Assembly (NCBI GenBank): GCA_016932715.1
Contig: JAFGCG010000004.1
Span: forward strand, 1-46,441
Source: Anaerolineales bacterium
Lineage (GTDB): Bacteria > Chloroflexota > Anaerolineae > Anaerolineales > Villigracilaceae
Length of the DNA stretch: 46,441 bases
Reading direction: 5' to 3'
Shown: piece by piece, positions 8,387-16,381 of the stretch
How the letters are laid out: every line of letters begins with the position of its first letter
How positions within the stretch are numbered: position 1 is the stretch's first letter
The notes under the pieces: model-generated
Seen by the model: only the letters and a program-made list of their open reading frames with translations
The model's database searches: none
What the model was told of the DNA's origin: nothing
Made by a program: the position numbers and the translations under genes

Positions 8387-8458
8387 TGCCGAGGGCGAGA
8401 TTTGAACTCGCGACCAAGGGCTTATGAGTCCCCTGCTCTACCACTGAGCTACCTCGGC
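8387..8458 (-). tRNA. tRNA-Met (CAT anticodon)
   Basis: 72-nt cloverleaf: acceptor GCCGAGG/CCTCGGC, D arm GCTC-AGTGGTA-GAGC, anticodon loop CTCATAA, T arm GCGAG-TTCAAAT-CTCGC, discriminator A. The 1-72 pair is G-C, so it is not the initiator. CCA is not encoded (the genome continues CTA). The innermost anticodon-stem pair appears as A31/G39, a mismatch. An Ile-tRNA with lysidine-modified CAT cannot be excluded by eye, although an elongator Met is more likely. Confidence 0.9.
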
Positions 8459-8488
8459 GCGGCGGCGGTTTGTGCCGGAGCGCCGCAA

Positions 8489-8517
8489 ATATTACTATGG
8501 GAGGATAGGTTTGTCAA
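8489..8517 (-). promoter_or_regulatory. tRNA-Met promoter
   Basis: TTGACA (8512-8517), 17-bp spacer, TAATAT (8489-8494) on the minus strand, about 30 bp upstream of the tRNA 5' end. This is close to the sigma70 consensus. Confidence 0.8.
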
Positions 8518-8646
8518 CACGCACGCCCAATCGAAACCTTCGCGAGGTTGTTACACCGGTTTAGCTTTCTGTAAGCATCAAAATATTCTCTCAGGCAGTT
8601 CCGCGTCGCCCGGTACGATATAATGGGGGCAGGAGGCTGCGTTGAT

Positions 8647-9558
8647 ATGAAGATCCTTGTCATCAACAAAGATTTGAAGGAACGCACGGTCATCCAGCAG
8701 GTCCTGCAAAGCAGCGGTCACGAGATTGTCGTGGTCGAAGACAGTGAAACTGCCATCCAGCATCTTCAGGAGGGCGGCGTACACTTTGTCATTGCGGATC
8801 GTGCCAGCACGGATATCGATGAAAAGCAGTTTATTAGACGTGTGCGGGATGCCAAACCGGCCTACTATATTTACATCTTGTTGGTCACAACCAAAGTCCA
8901 GGAAACCGATATCACGACTCCGCGCGCCAGCGCAGATGATTATATACACAAACCGGTCATTCCCATCGAGCTCAAGTCACGTGTCCATATCGGTGAACGC
9001 ATTCTGAGCCTGAGGGATTATCTGGTGCAGGCTAAGGACACGCTGGATAACAGCGCGATGCTCGATCCGCTTACAAACGTATTGAACCAAAAGGCCTTTC
9101 TGACCTCCTCGCGCGGTGAACTGGAACGCGCCCGCCGTGGACAAGCCCCCTTCAGTCTGGTTGCCCTGGATGTCGACAACTTCAAATCCATCAACGACAA
9201 ATATGGTCAGGAGATTGGGAACGACGTATTGAATGTGATCGCAAAAGCGATCCGGGAGAAAAGCCGGCCCTATGACGGGGTCGGCCGCTACGAAAATGAT
9301 CTGTTCCTGATTGCCCTCCCTGGCATCATTGGACAGGATGCTGAAAAAATCGCCGACCGAATCCTCAAGGGTATTCTCAATACAGACATCTCCCTGCTGG
9401 ATGGGAGCGCCATCCATGTCAGCGTCAGTGCCGGGATTGCCTGTTCCACGCATATCACGGCCGCCACCGAAGTCGACCTGCTGATCCAACGCGCACAGGA
9501 AGCGGTGGCTCACGCCAAGCGCGAGGGAGGCAATCAGTCGTACATGATTTTCATCTAG
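8647..9558 (+). CDS. response regulator with degenerate GGDEF domain
   Basis: 303-residue two-domain signalling protein. Residues 1-120 form a CheY-like receiver with the phospho-acceptor Asp51 (VIADRAS) and Lys102 (IHKPV). Residues 130-303 are a GGDEF-type domain that retains LDVDNFKSINDKYG, but the catalytic motif itself reads ENDLF (after GRY, about 215-219) instead of GGDEF, so diguanylate cyclase activity is unlikely; it may bind GTP or act as a protein partner. ATG 8647 is chosen because AGGAGG lies 10 nt upstream; an in-frame ATG at 8623 would precede this site. A TATAAT at 8619-8624 is a possible -10. It is divergent from the tRNA and convergent with azlCD, with no cognate kinase nearby. 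Confidence 0.88.
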   Translation: MKILVINKDLKERTVIQQVLQSSGHEIVVVEDSETAIQHLQEGGVHFVIADRASTDIDEKQFIRRVRDAKPAYYIYILLVTTKVQETDITTPRASADDYIHKPVIPIELKSRVHIGERILSLRDYLVQAKDTLDNSAMLDPLTNVLNQKAFLTSSRGELERARRGQAPFSLVALDVDNFKSINDKYGQEIGNDVLNVIAKAIREKSRPYDGVGRYENDLFLIALPGIIGQDAEKIADRILKGILNTDISLLDGSAIHVSVSAGIACSTHITAATEVDLLIQRAQEAVAHAKREGGNQSYMIFI

Positions 9559-9566
9559 CACGGGCT

Positions 9567-9896
9567 TTACCGGGGAAATAGAAAGAACTGTAACAGGAAC
9601 AGGGCGACCATCCCTGCGAGGATCGTGACCAGCGTGTTTTTGCTAAACCACGCAACTACGATTGCAGTCAGACCCGCGAGCAAACGGGTATTCTCAAACG
9701 ACAAATACAAGGCTTCCTCGCGCAGGAACAATTCAGGAAAGATAATAGCAGACAGCACCGCCGGGGGGACGTAATGCAGTGCCTTCCGCAGCGTATCCGG
9801 GACCTGGAACCTGCCCTCTGCGAGCAAATAAATGAGCGAGAACCGCATCCCAAATGTGATCAAGCCGCCGAGCAGCATCACCAGCCAGATATTCAT
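9567..9896 (-). CDS. azlD: AzlD family branched-chain amino acid export subunit
   Basis: 109-residue small membrane protein with about four membrane spans (WLVMLLGGLITFGMRFSLI, AVLSAIIFPELFL, LLAGLTAIVVAWF, LVTILAGMVALFLLQFF). Size and the TFGMRFS-type first helix match AzlD, the small partner of AzlC in branched-chain amino acid (and analogue) efflux. Its ATG overlaps the end of azlC by 4 bases (ATGA), so the two are translationally coupled. Confidence 0.88.
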   Translation of the reverse strand: MNIWLVMLLGGLITFGMRFSLIYLLAEGRFQVPDTLRKALHYVPPAVLSAIIFPELFLREEALYLSFENTRLLAGLTAIVVAWFSKNTLVTILAGMVALFLLQFFLFPR

Positions 9897-10594
9897 GAAA
9901 TTCCCCTTGAGGATTTTCTGTCCTCCAGAATCGTCCCAATGAGGATCCCAACCAGCGCCGCAAGGATCAAGCCAAGCTTGTAAGGCAGGGAAGAAGCAAT
10001 CAACGCGACAAGCCCGGCCGATAAGGCTGCCGCAATTGCCGCGCGATTCTTTAACACGGGGACAACCATTGCAATGAACGTCAGAGGCAGGGCAAAGTCA
10101 AGCGACCATGAGTCAGGGATGGAAGCGCCGAGGAAAATTCCTAGCGCGGTAGCGATTTGCCAGTTGAACCATAGCGCGAATCCCGCGCCAAGCCAGAACC
10201 AGTGGGCATATGGGGTGGCACCTTCCTTCTCGTAATGGAGGATGGTCGGGGCATAGGCCTCATCGGTGAGGAGATAGCTCAAGAGCACTTTCCAGCGCGC
10301 CGGAAGTGAAGCAATGTACGGAGCCAGGGAAGCGGAATACAACATATGCCGCAGGTTTACCACCGCGATGGTCAACACGATCACAAATCCGGGCGTTGCT
10401 TCATGCACAAGCTGTGCAGTGATGAATTGAGCGGATCCTGCAAACACAACGGATGACATCAACTGTGAGGCGGCGGTAGAAAGTCCCGCGTTGAGCGCCA
10501 GTGCGCCGTAGATCATGCCAAAGGGGAAAACGCCGATCAGGAGCGGGATCTCAGCCTGTACGCCCGCCCAAAAGTTTTTGATTTGTTCGTTCAT
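9893..10594 (-). CDS. azlC: AzlC family branched-chain amino acid permease
   Basis: 233-residue membrane permease, the large subunit of the AzlCD exporter. Typical family wording is seen: IPLLIGVFPFGMIYGALALNAGLS near the N terminus, SSVVFAGSAQFITAQL, VVNLRHMLYSASLAPYI and LSYLLTDEAYA. Some seven membrane spans are expected. The gene overlaps azlD by 4 bases and follows the VWA gene by about 60 bases on the same strand, so it may be read from the same transcript, although its function is unrelated. Confidence 0.92.
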   Translation of the reverse strand: MNEQIKNFWAGVQAEIPLLIGVFPFGMIYGALALNAGLSTAASQLMSSVVFAGSAQFITAQLVHEATPGFVIVLTIAVVNLRHMLYSASLAPYIASLPARWKVLLSYLLTDEAYAPTILHYEKEGATPYAHWFWLGAGFALWFNWQIATALGIFLGASIPDSWSLDFALPLTFIAMVVPVLKNRAAIAAALSAGLVALIASSLPYKLGLILAALVGILIGTILEDRKSSRGIS

Positions 10595-10653
10595 CGATAT
10601 GTATCAACCCCCATTTGCAATGTTCGTTACCGCGACGCGTCAGCCGCCGCGCT

Positions 10654-11706
10654 CTAAAGCAGTGGATGCCGGAGAGAGGATAAGACCAACGCCGCGAACG
10701 TCATCAACGCGGCAATGGCAGTAAAGAAGACACTGATCTCGGTTGTCTCGCGCGTGGCAATGACATACGTGGGCAGATCCGCGAAAACATTGCGAAGCTC
10801 ACCGGCGCTCTCGGCGACGTAATACTTTCCGCCGGTCATGCCTGCGACCTGCTTCAAGGTATCTTCATCGATCTCCCTTCGGAATCCGCCCCCGCCAAAT
10901 CCGCCGCCTCCACCGAAGCCGAATCCGCCAAACAGATCGCCGTCTCCGCAATTCATGGGCGAGGTATTGTGAGTTGTACCAAATCCGATTGTGTAGACTC
11001 TGACGCCCCGCTCCACAGCCTGCTCAGCCGCACTCAGCGGAAACGGACCCGCGTTGCTCGCCCCATCGGTGAGCAGAACGATAATGTGAGGCGAATATTC
11101 CACGGGTGCCTGGACCGGATTCGTGGGGCCGGTCGAAGAGTCCAACGCACTCGGCGCAACCCGGTCATCCACCTCGGAAATGGCATCCAGCGAGCGGAGG
11201 ATCGCGCTCCCGATCGCCGTCCTGCGGCCCGGGGACAGATAGCCGATTGCATTTTCCAGCGACTTTAAGTCATTGGTCGGCGGCTGGATCAATTCCGCAA
11301 AACCTGCAAAGGCAACGATCCCAACCTGCCTGCCTGAACTGTTTTCCTGAACAAATGTCAACGCGGAATCCTTGGCAACTTCCAGGCGATTGGGTGGGAT
11401 ATCTGTGGAACACATGCTCAGCGACACATCCACTGCAAGAATGACGGTCGCCTTATTGGAAGGGACGATCACTGTCGCAACGGGCCGCGACAGTGCAAAC
11501 CCAAGGCTGGCAAGCGCAAGCAGGAAGAGAATGAACGGAAAGTGCCTGCGCAGCCAGGATTGTTTCGCCGCCGCTTCGCGGACCAGCGAGAGACTCGAAT
11601 AACGGACGGCAAAACGTCTTCGCCGCCGCAGGAACCAGATATACACCGCCGCCGCCAGCGGGATCAATACCAGCGAGTAAAGGAAACCGGGCCAGAGCAG
11701 ACTCAT
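10654..11706 (-). CDS. VWA domain membrane protein (BatA/BatB-like) 2
   Basis: 350-residue protein. Two N-terminal spans surround a basic patch (YIWFLRRRRRFAVRYSSLSLV), a layout characteristic of BatA/BatB-type proteins. The von Willebrand A domain (about 75-290) carries a complete MIDAS: DVSLSMCS, a downstream Thr/Ser (GRRTAIGSAI) and LLTDGASNAG. An unusual Gly/Phe-rich loop (GGFGFGGGGGFGGGGF) lies near residue 255. A C-terminal span is at about 325-345. The start at 11706 is favoured because AGGAGAG lies just upstream and the protein then begins like its paralogue; a longer start lies within a repeat array. Last gene of the MoxR-DUF58-VWA-VWA set; presumed to be a metal-dependent scaffold in envelope maintenance. 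Confidence 0.85.
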   Translation of the reverse strand: MSLLWPGFLYSLVLIPLAAAVYIWFLRRRRRFAVRYSSLSLVREAAAKQSWLRRHFPFILFLLALASLGFALSRPVATVIVPSNKATVILAVDVSLSMCSTDIPPNRLEVAKDSALTFVQENSSGRQVGIVAFAGFAELIQPPTNDLKSLENAIGYLSPGRRTAIGSAILRSLDAISEVDDRVAPSALDSSTGPTNPVQAPVEYSPHIIVLLTDGASNAGPFPLSAAEQAVERGVRVYTIGFGTTHNTSPMNCGDGDLFGGFGFGGGGGFGGGGFRREIDEDTLKQVAGMTGGKYYVAESAGELRNVFADLPTYVIATRETTEISVFFTAIAALMTFAALVLSSLRHPLL

Positions 11707-11724
11707 TTGCGCTCTCCTGACACA

Positions 11725-11775
11725 AAACCAATCACCAACATACCAGCATACCAATTACCAACATACCAATTACCG
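11725..11775. repeat. octamer array (NNNTACCA type) between the two VWA genes
   Basis: TACCA recurs every 8 bases (for example CATACCAATTACCAACATAC). It begins directly after the stop codon of the upstream VWA gene and fills most of the gap. Confidence 0.75.
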
Positions 11776-12789
11776 TTATGGCACATGACCAAACCAAAGA
11801 AGCGACAATGTGCCGCCGATCAGAAATATCAGCATTCCAATGCCTGCAAAGATGGAAGTCATTTCGACCTTTTCGGGCTTGATGGATAACTTCGGCTTGA
11901 GATCCTGATAGATCTTACGCAGCTGCTCCTCATCGCCCGCATTGTAATAAGCCCCGCCGGTCGTCTCCGCAATGAATTGCAGTGTGAGCTCGTCGAGACT
12001 GGTATGGACGATAAAACCTTCCACTTCCAGGTCCACACCTGCCGGGCTGCCAACCCCGACGGTATACACACGCACCCCTAAATCCGCTGCCAGGTCCGCT
12101 GCCAGGGCGGGATCGGGTGATTCATTGTTCTCTCCGTCTGTGAGCAGAACGATCGCGGCTGAGGGATACCAGCCCTGCGGCGCCTGGACCGCCTCCACCG
12201 CCTCGGATGGATCCCCGGAAGCGCTGGTTTTCAAAATCGGAGGGTCGCCGGCATCCAAAACGATGGTATTCAAAGCCACCAGGATCCCGTTTCCAATCGA
12301 TGTACCTCGGCGAGGCACCAGACGATCTACCGTGGCGAGCGTCTGCTCCCGGTCATGTGTTGGAGCCTGCACGGAAATACCTCCATCGCTGAAGACGACC
12401 ACACCGATCGCAATGCTGGCGGGCTGGTTGTCGACGAACTGCTGTGCAGCAGCCTTCGCCGCTTCCATGCGCGAGGGCTGAAAATCACTCGCCGCCATGC
12501 TGCCTGAAACATCAAAGGTTAAGATAATCGTACCTTCGTTCCGCGGCACATCGATCGTCGCCTGCGGCCGTGCCAGGGAGAACACGAGGATCGTAATGCC
12601 TGCCAGAAAGATCAGGGCCGGGACATGACGGCGGAAACCAATTCCGCTGCCCAGGGCATCATGCACAAGTCCCAGGCTGCCATAGCGCGCCGCGAATCTG
12701 TGCCGCCGTCTCTGCAGCAGGACATACAACAATACCAGTAACGGTATGCCAGACAATGCCAATAAAAGTGTGGGCCAGATAAAAGACAT
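11776..12789 (-). CDS. VWA domain membrane protein (BatA/BatB-like) 1
   Basis: 337-residue paralogue of the next gene. Two N-terminal spans flank RRRHRFAARYGSLGLV, a VWA domain (about 75-280) has the MIDAS residues in FDVSGSMAAS, GTSIGNG and LLTDGENNES, and a C-terminal span follows (about 310-330). The start at 12789 (MSFIWPTLLLAL) matches the start of the paralogue; the longer in-frame start would translate the repeat array upstream. Located between DUF58 and VWA2, as in aerotolerance (Bat) and MoxR-associated operons, where such proteins are thought to act as membrane-bound partners of the MoxR ATPase. Confidence 0.87.
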   Translation of the reverse strand: MSFIWPTLLLALSGIPLLVLLYVLLQRRRHRFAARYGSLGLVHDALGSGIGFRRHVPALIFLAGITILVFSLARPQATIDVPRNEGTIILTFDVSGSMAASDFQPSRMEAAKAAAQQFVDNQPASIAIGVVVFSDGGISVQAPTHDREQTLATVDRLVPRRGTSIGNGILVALNTIVLDAGDPPILKTSASGDPSEAVEAVQAPQGWYPSAAIVLLTDGENNESPDPALAADLAADLGVRVYTVGVGSPAGVDLEVEGFIVHTSLDELTLQFIAETTGGAYYNAGDEEQLRKIYQDLKPKLSIKPEKVEMTSIFAGIGMLIFLIGGTLSLLWFGHVP

Positions 12790-12793
12790 ATTT

Positions 12794-12891
12794 AGTCTCT
12801 TGGTTTTGTAGTTGCTTAGTTTTGTAGTTGCGTGGTGTACCAACCACAAAACTACTGAACTACGCGACTACCGAACTACTCCATTAAGTAA
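12794..12891. repeat. 7-8-bp word array with dyad between DUF58 and VWA1
   Basis: One arm has GTAGTTG/TAGTTTTG words, the other the complementary NNNNACTAC words at 8-bp spacing (AACTACTGAACTACGCGACT). The arms meet at GTGGTGTACCAACCAC. The array starts at the DUF58 stop codon. Confidence 0.75.
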
Positions 12892-13791
12892 CTATCGCCG
12901 ATGCTGCCTGCGCTGCTGGGCGAAACGCACGATGGCGCGCACCAGGTCTTCTTCCGTCGAAAGCGCGAGCACATCCACCCCCGCGCGTTTGAACGACTCA
13001 TTCAAGACGGCCTCCCGCCGCAGTGCGGCCTCATGGAACCGCTGCCGGAATTTGCGATCGTGCGTATCCACGAACAACTGCTCGCCGGTCTCCGCGTCCT
13101 CCATCACCAGCACGCCGACGTCAGGCAGCTCCACCTCGCGCGGGTCCCACAAACGGATGGCAAGCACTTCATGGCGCTGGTTCAGCAAGCTCAGCGGCCT
13201 TTCCCAGCCAGGCTCACTGATGAAATCGGAAATGATGAAGACCAGTGACCGTCTCTTGATGGAATTCAACGCGCTTTGCAAAAACACCTGGAGATTCGTA
13301 AAGGGTGCCCGAGGCAGGCGCGGCTGACGGACCATATCGTTGATGAGACGCAGGACCTGGATCTTGCCGCTGCGCGCCGGGACCGTGTGCCGGGTACTGC
13401 CATTGAACATCATCGCCCCGACGCGGTTCCCGTGCCGCGTCAACAAACGTGCCAGCACCGCCACAAAATCAACCAGCATGTTCCGCTTCTGGTGTTCCAG
13501 GCTGCCGAAGTCGACAGAGGGACTCAGGTCGAGCAGGAACCAGGCGGTCAGTTCGCGGTCCTCCGAATACTGCCGCACATATGGCGTATCCATGCGTGCA
13601 GTCACGTTCCAATCGATATAACGAATATCATCCTCAGGCTGATATTCACGCAGATCGGCAAAGTCCACCCCGAAGCCGTAGAACAGCGTCCGATAGTCCC
13701 CTTGCAGCAAGCCATCCAGTCTGCGAATGACCTGCCAATCCAGACGCAGCAGCACGCGCTCAGGCGTCGGCGCGGATGTGAGCGTGCTCAT
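12892..13791 (-). CDS. DUF58 domain protein
   Basis: 299-residue cytoplasmic protein of the DUF58 family. The family hallmark GVDFADLREYQPEDDIRYIDWNVTARM is present in pieces near residues 40-68, followed by a degenerate VWA-like fold (AWFLLDLSPSVDFG, then VFIISDFISEPGWE). The C terminus is basic (RRQHRR). It overlaps the 3' end of the moxR gene by 32 bases, so the two are tightly coupled, and it precedes the two VWA genes. Known family context: MoxR ATPases and DUF58 proteins work with VWA proteins as chaperone-like assemblies; the client here is unknown. Confidence 0.9.
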   Translation of the reverse strand: MSTLTSAPTPERVLLRLDWQVIRRLDGLLQGDYRTLFYGFGVDFADLREYQPEDDIRYIDWNVTARMDTPYVRQYSEDRELTAWFLLDLSPSVDFGSLEHQKRNMLVDFVAVLARLLTRHGNRVGAMMFNGSTRHTVPARSGKIQVLRLINDMVRQPRLPRAPFTNLQVFLQSALNSIKRRSLVFIISDFISEPGWERPLSLLNQRHEVLAIRLWDPREVELPDVGVLVMEDAETGEQLFVDTHDRKFRQRFHEAALRREAVLNESFKRAGVDVLALSTEEDLVRAIVRFAQQRRQHRR

Positions 13792-14770
13792 GTAAAGGCA
13801 CCACAGGGATCGGAATACGGTCCAGGATTTTCGCCAGGATATCGTCGCCGGTCACATTATCAGAAAGCGCTTCATAGGTCAGCACGATGCGATGTCGCAT
13901 CACATCGAGCGCCATATCCAGCACATCCTGGGGCAGCGCATAGTTTCGTCCACGCACGTAAGCGAGCGCCCGCCCGGTCAGGATCAGGTTGATCGAAGCG
14001 CGCGGACTGGCGCCGAACATGATGTAACGCTTCAGTTCCTTCAAGCCCACCTCCTGCGGGTTGCGTGTGGCGGTCACCATGCGCACCGCATATTCCATCA
14101 GCGCCGGATCCACATAGACGCGGTCCGCTTCTTTCTGCAGTGCCAGCAACTGCTCGGTGGTCAGGACTTTCCCCACTCTCTGCAGCATGCCCGTCATGCG
14201 TTCCACAATGACGAACTCTTCCGTCGTGGTCGGGTAACCGATCAGCACTTTCAACATGAATCGATCCACCTGCGCCTCCGGTAAGGCATACGTGCCTTCG
14301 GTCTCGATCGGGTTCTGCGTCGCCAGAACGAGGAACGGATCGGGAACTTTGAAGGTCTCGCGCCCGATGGTCACCTGGCGTTCCTGCATCACTTCCAGCA
14401 AGGCGCTCTGCACTTTGGCAGGGGCGCGATTGATCTCGTCAGCCAGGAGCAGGTTCGTGAAAACGGGCCCCAGCGAGGTGTCGAATTTGCCGGTCTTCTG
14501 GTTGTAGATGCGCGTCCCCACCAGATCCGCGGGGACAAGGTCGGGCGTGAACTGGATGCGCTTGAACTCTCCGCCAACGGACTCAGCCAGGGTTTTGATC
14601 GCCATCGTCTTCGCCAGGCCCGGCACGCCCTCCACCAGAATGTGCCCGCGCGCCAGCAGCGCCACCACCATCCGTTCGAGCAGATGATCCTGCCCAACAA
14701 TAACCTTCTTCACCTCATACAGAACTTTTTCCATCGGTGTCCGATTTTCAGGATTTGTGTTTTGCACCAT
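13760..14770 (-). CDS. MoxR family AAA+ ATPase
   Basis: 336-residue AAA+ ATPase. Walker A is GVPGLAKT, Walker B LLLADEINRAPAKVQSALLEVMQE (the last part is the MoxR signature), sensor 1 is LATQNPIE and sensor 2 and lid regions follow (GASPRASINLI, about 255). The start ATG at 14770 has AGGAAA 7 nt upstream; an in-frame start 114 bases upstream would run into the protease gene. Probably remodels or activates partners encoded by the DUF58 and VWA genes downstream. Confidence 0.92.
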   Translation of the reverse strand: MVQNTNPENRTPMEKVLYEVKKVIVGQDHLLERMVVALLARGHILVEGVPGLAKTMAIKTLAESVGGEFKRIQFTPDLVPADLVGTRIYNQKTGKFDTSLGPVFTNLLLADEINRAPAKVQSALLEVMQERQVTIGRETFKVPDPFLVLATQNPIETEGTYALPEAQVDRFMLKVLIGYPTTTEEFVIVERMTGMLQRVGKVLTTEQLLALQKEADRVYVDPALMEYAVRMVTATRNPQEVGLKELKRYIMFGASPRASINLILTGRALAYVRGRNYALPQDVLDMALDVMRHRIVLTYEALSDNVTGDDILAKILDRIPIPVVPLHEHAHIRADA

Positions 14771-14804
14771 TCGCGATTTCCTTTCTTGATTCTCTGATCT
14801 ACAT

Positions 14805-15644
14805 CTAATATGGCGGCAATCCGGCTCCACCCGCGGCGACATTGATCGGTACGGCAAAGCCGATGCCAATAAAGAAACTCTCATTCGTTGGGTTGATAAT
14901 TCCTGTCACAATTCCAACCACCTGGCCCTGCCGGTTCAGCAGGGGTCCGCCCGAGTTGCCGGGGTTGATCGCGGCGTCCACTTGGATCAAGCCCTCGATT
15001 GCCTGATTGGAACCCGGCGGCCGGAACGTGCGGTCAAAACCTGAAATCACCCCCGCGCTCATCGAGCCATACAGGCCAAAGGGATTGCCAACTACATAGG
15101 CTTCATCTCCCACCTGTAAAGCGCCCGCGTTCCCCAGCGTTGCCGGCAGGAAGGCTTGCGGTAAAGTCTGCGGCTGCAGGAGAGCAATATCCTGTTCCGG
15201 CTGGGCAGAAGCCACCACCGCAAGGGATTCCGTCCCATCCGCAAAGGTCACCCTGATCCTGGTCGAACCATCCACAACGTGGAGGCTTGTCAGAATATCG
15301 CCGTTGATGTTGATGACCACGCCGGTCCCCAAACCGGTATGCGCCTCACCATCCGCGCCGGGACCATCCGACTCGATCCAGACCAGCGAAGGTTGTATGA
15401 TGCGATATACCTGCTCAGAAAAGGCCGGGCGCGGCGTGGCAGATGCCATTGCGCTGGAAATGGCAGTGCTCACTTCATTCTGAGTTAATGGTCTTGTTCC
15501 GGGGAAAAGGGTATTGTAAAGCAGTAGAGCCAGAAGGGCTGCCAGCATGCCTGACAGGAATGGGATCGCTTTTCGGGCGCGTTCGCGCCAACGCCTGATC
15601 CTATCTCTTAACCTGTCACCAACCGATAAAGATGGTTCGCTCAT
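14805..15644 (-). CDS. membrane-anchored trypsin-like (HtrA-type) serine protease lacking PDZ
   Basis: 279-residue protease. A cytoplasmic basic stretch (RLRDRIRRWRERARKA) precedes one membrane span (about 34-52), placing the catalytic domain outside. The triad is visible as His in TSLHVVDG, Asp in EQDIALLQ and Ser in NPGNSGGPLL. The frame ends shortly after the last strand (GFAVPINVAAGG), so no PDZ domain follows, unlike DegP/DegS. ATG 15644 is used; an in-frame start 48 bases upstream is possible. It heads the MoxR-DUF58-VWA set with a 34-bp gap to moxR, suggesting a role in envelope protein quality control. Confidence 0.88.
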   Translation of the reverse strand: MSEPSLSVGDRLRDRIRRWRERARKAIPFLSGMLAALLALLLYNTLFPGTRPLTQNEVSTAISSAMASATPRPAFSEQVYRIIQPSLVWIESDGPGADGEAHTGLGTGVVININGDILTSLHVVDGSTRIRVTFADGTESLAVVASAQPEQDIALLQPQTLPQAFLPATLGNAGALQVGDEAYVVGNPFGLYGSMSAGVISGFDRTFRPPGSNQAIEGLIQVDAAINPGNSGGPLLNRQGQVVGIVTGIINPTNESFFIGIGFAVPINVAAGGAGLPPY

Positions 15645-15837
15645 AGATATCCATTCATTACAAACAAAATGCACGATCCAGGAATAGATCAATCTTACAG
15701 GCTTTTATGCGATTTTTCGATTAGATCATGATGAGAAAATGTGGGAGCAAAAAAGGACTGGCACAACCGGCGGATTAAAGCGCAGACGCCCCGGACAGCC
15801 GAATCTTACCTGACGATTCCCATACGCTTCGCCGCGA

Positions 15838-15885
15838 AACGTCTACTTGCTACTCGTCTACTTGCCTACTTGTGTACCCGTTCCC
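15838..15885. repeat. octamer-like array (CTACTTG type)
   Basis: CGTCTACTTGCTACTCGTCT and following words repeat CTACTTG/CTACTCG every 7-9 bases. It lies in the gap after aroQ. The rest of the gap 15645-15900 holds no gene that I can support. Confidence 0.65.
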
Positions 15886-15900
15886 TTTCTTCATCCTTCA

Positions 15901-16332
15901 TCATTCCAGAATTTCCGCCAGCACCCTCAATGCCAGCGTGTAGGAGCGCCAGCCAAACCCAACGATCTTGCCTCTGCAGACAGCCGAGATCATGGAATGG
16001 TGCCTGAATTCCTCGCGGGCATACACATTCGATAAATGGACTTCCACCACGGGAATCCCGAGCGCGGTAATGGTATCCCGCAACGCAACCGAGGTATGGG
16101 TATACCCGCCGGGATTGAACAGCACACCATTCGCCCATGTCTTTGCATCCTGCAGTGCATCGATCAACGCCCCCTCATGATTCGATTGAAAGCATTTCAG
16201 GTCCGCGCCAAACTCCTTGCCCAGTTCCATCAATGTGGTATTGATGTCGCCCAGGGTCATCGAGCCGTAGATCTCCGGCTCCCGTGTACCCAGCATATTC
16301 AAATTTGGTCCGTGCAGGACTAGGATTTTCAT
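15901..16332 (-). CDS. aroQ: 3-dehydroquinate dehydratase, type II
   Basis: 143-residue cytoplasmic enzyme of the shikimate pathway, converting 3-dehydroquinate to 3-dehydroshikimate. Diagnostic type II motifs are complete: [16 protein letters not shown] (catalytic Tyr), [13 protein letters not shown] (binding Asn-His-Glu), [14 protein letters not shown] and [16 protein letters not shown] (catalytic His). The length is normal. It is the last gene of the aro operon, 50 bp after the aroKB fusion. Confidence 0.96.
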   Translation of the reverse strand: MKILVLHGPNLNMLGTREPEIYGSMTLGDINTTLMELGKEFGADLKCFQSNHEGALIDALQDAKTWANGVLFNPGGYTHTSVALRDTITALGIPVVEVHLSNVYAREEFRHHSMISAVCRGKIVGFGWRSYTLALRVLAEILE

Positions 16333-16381
16333 GATTGCTCATTTCCTCGCGCTGAGTGCTATGCGATCGAAGCGCGAATAG

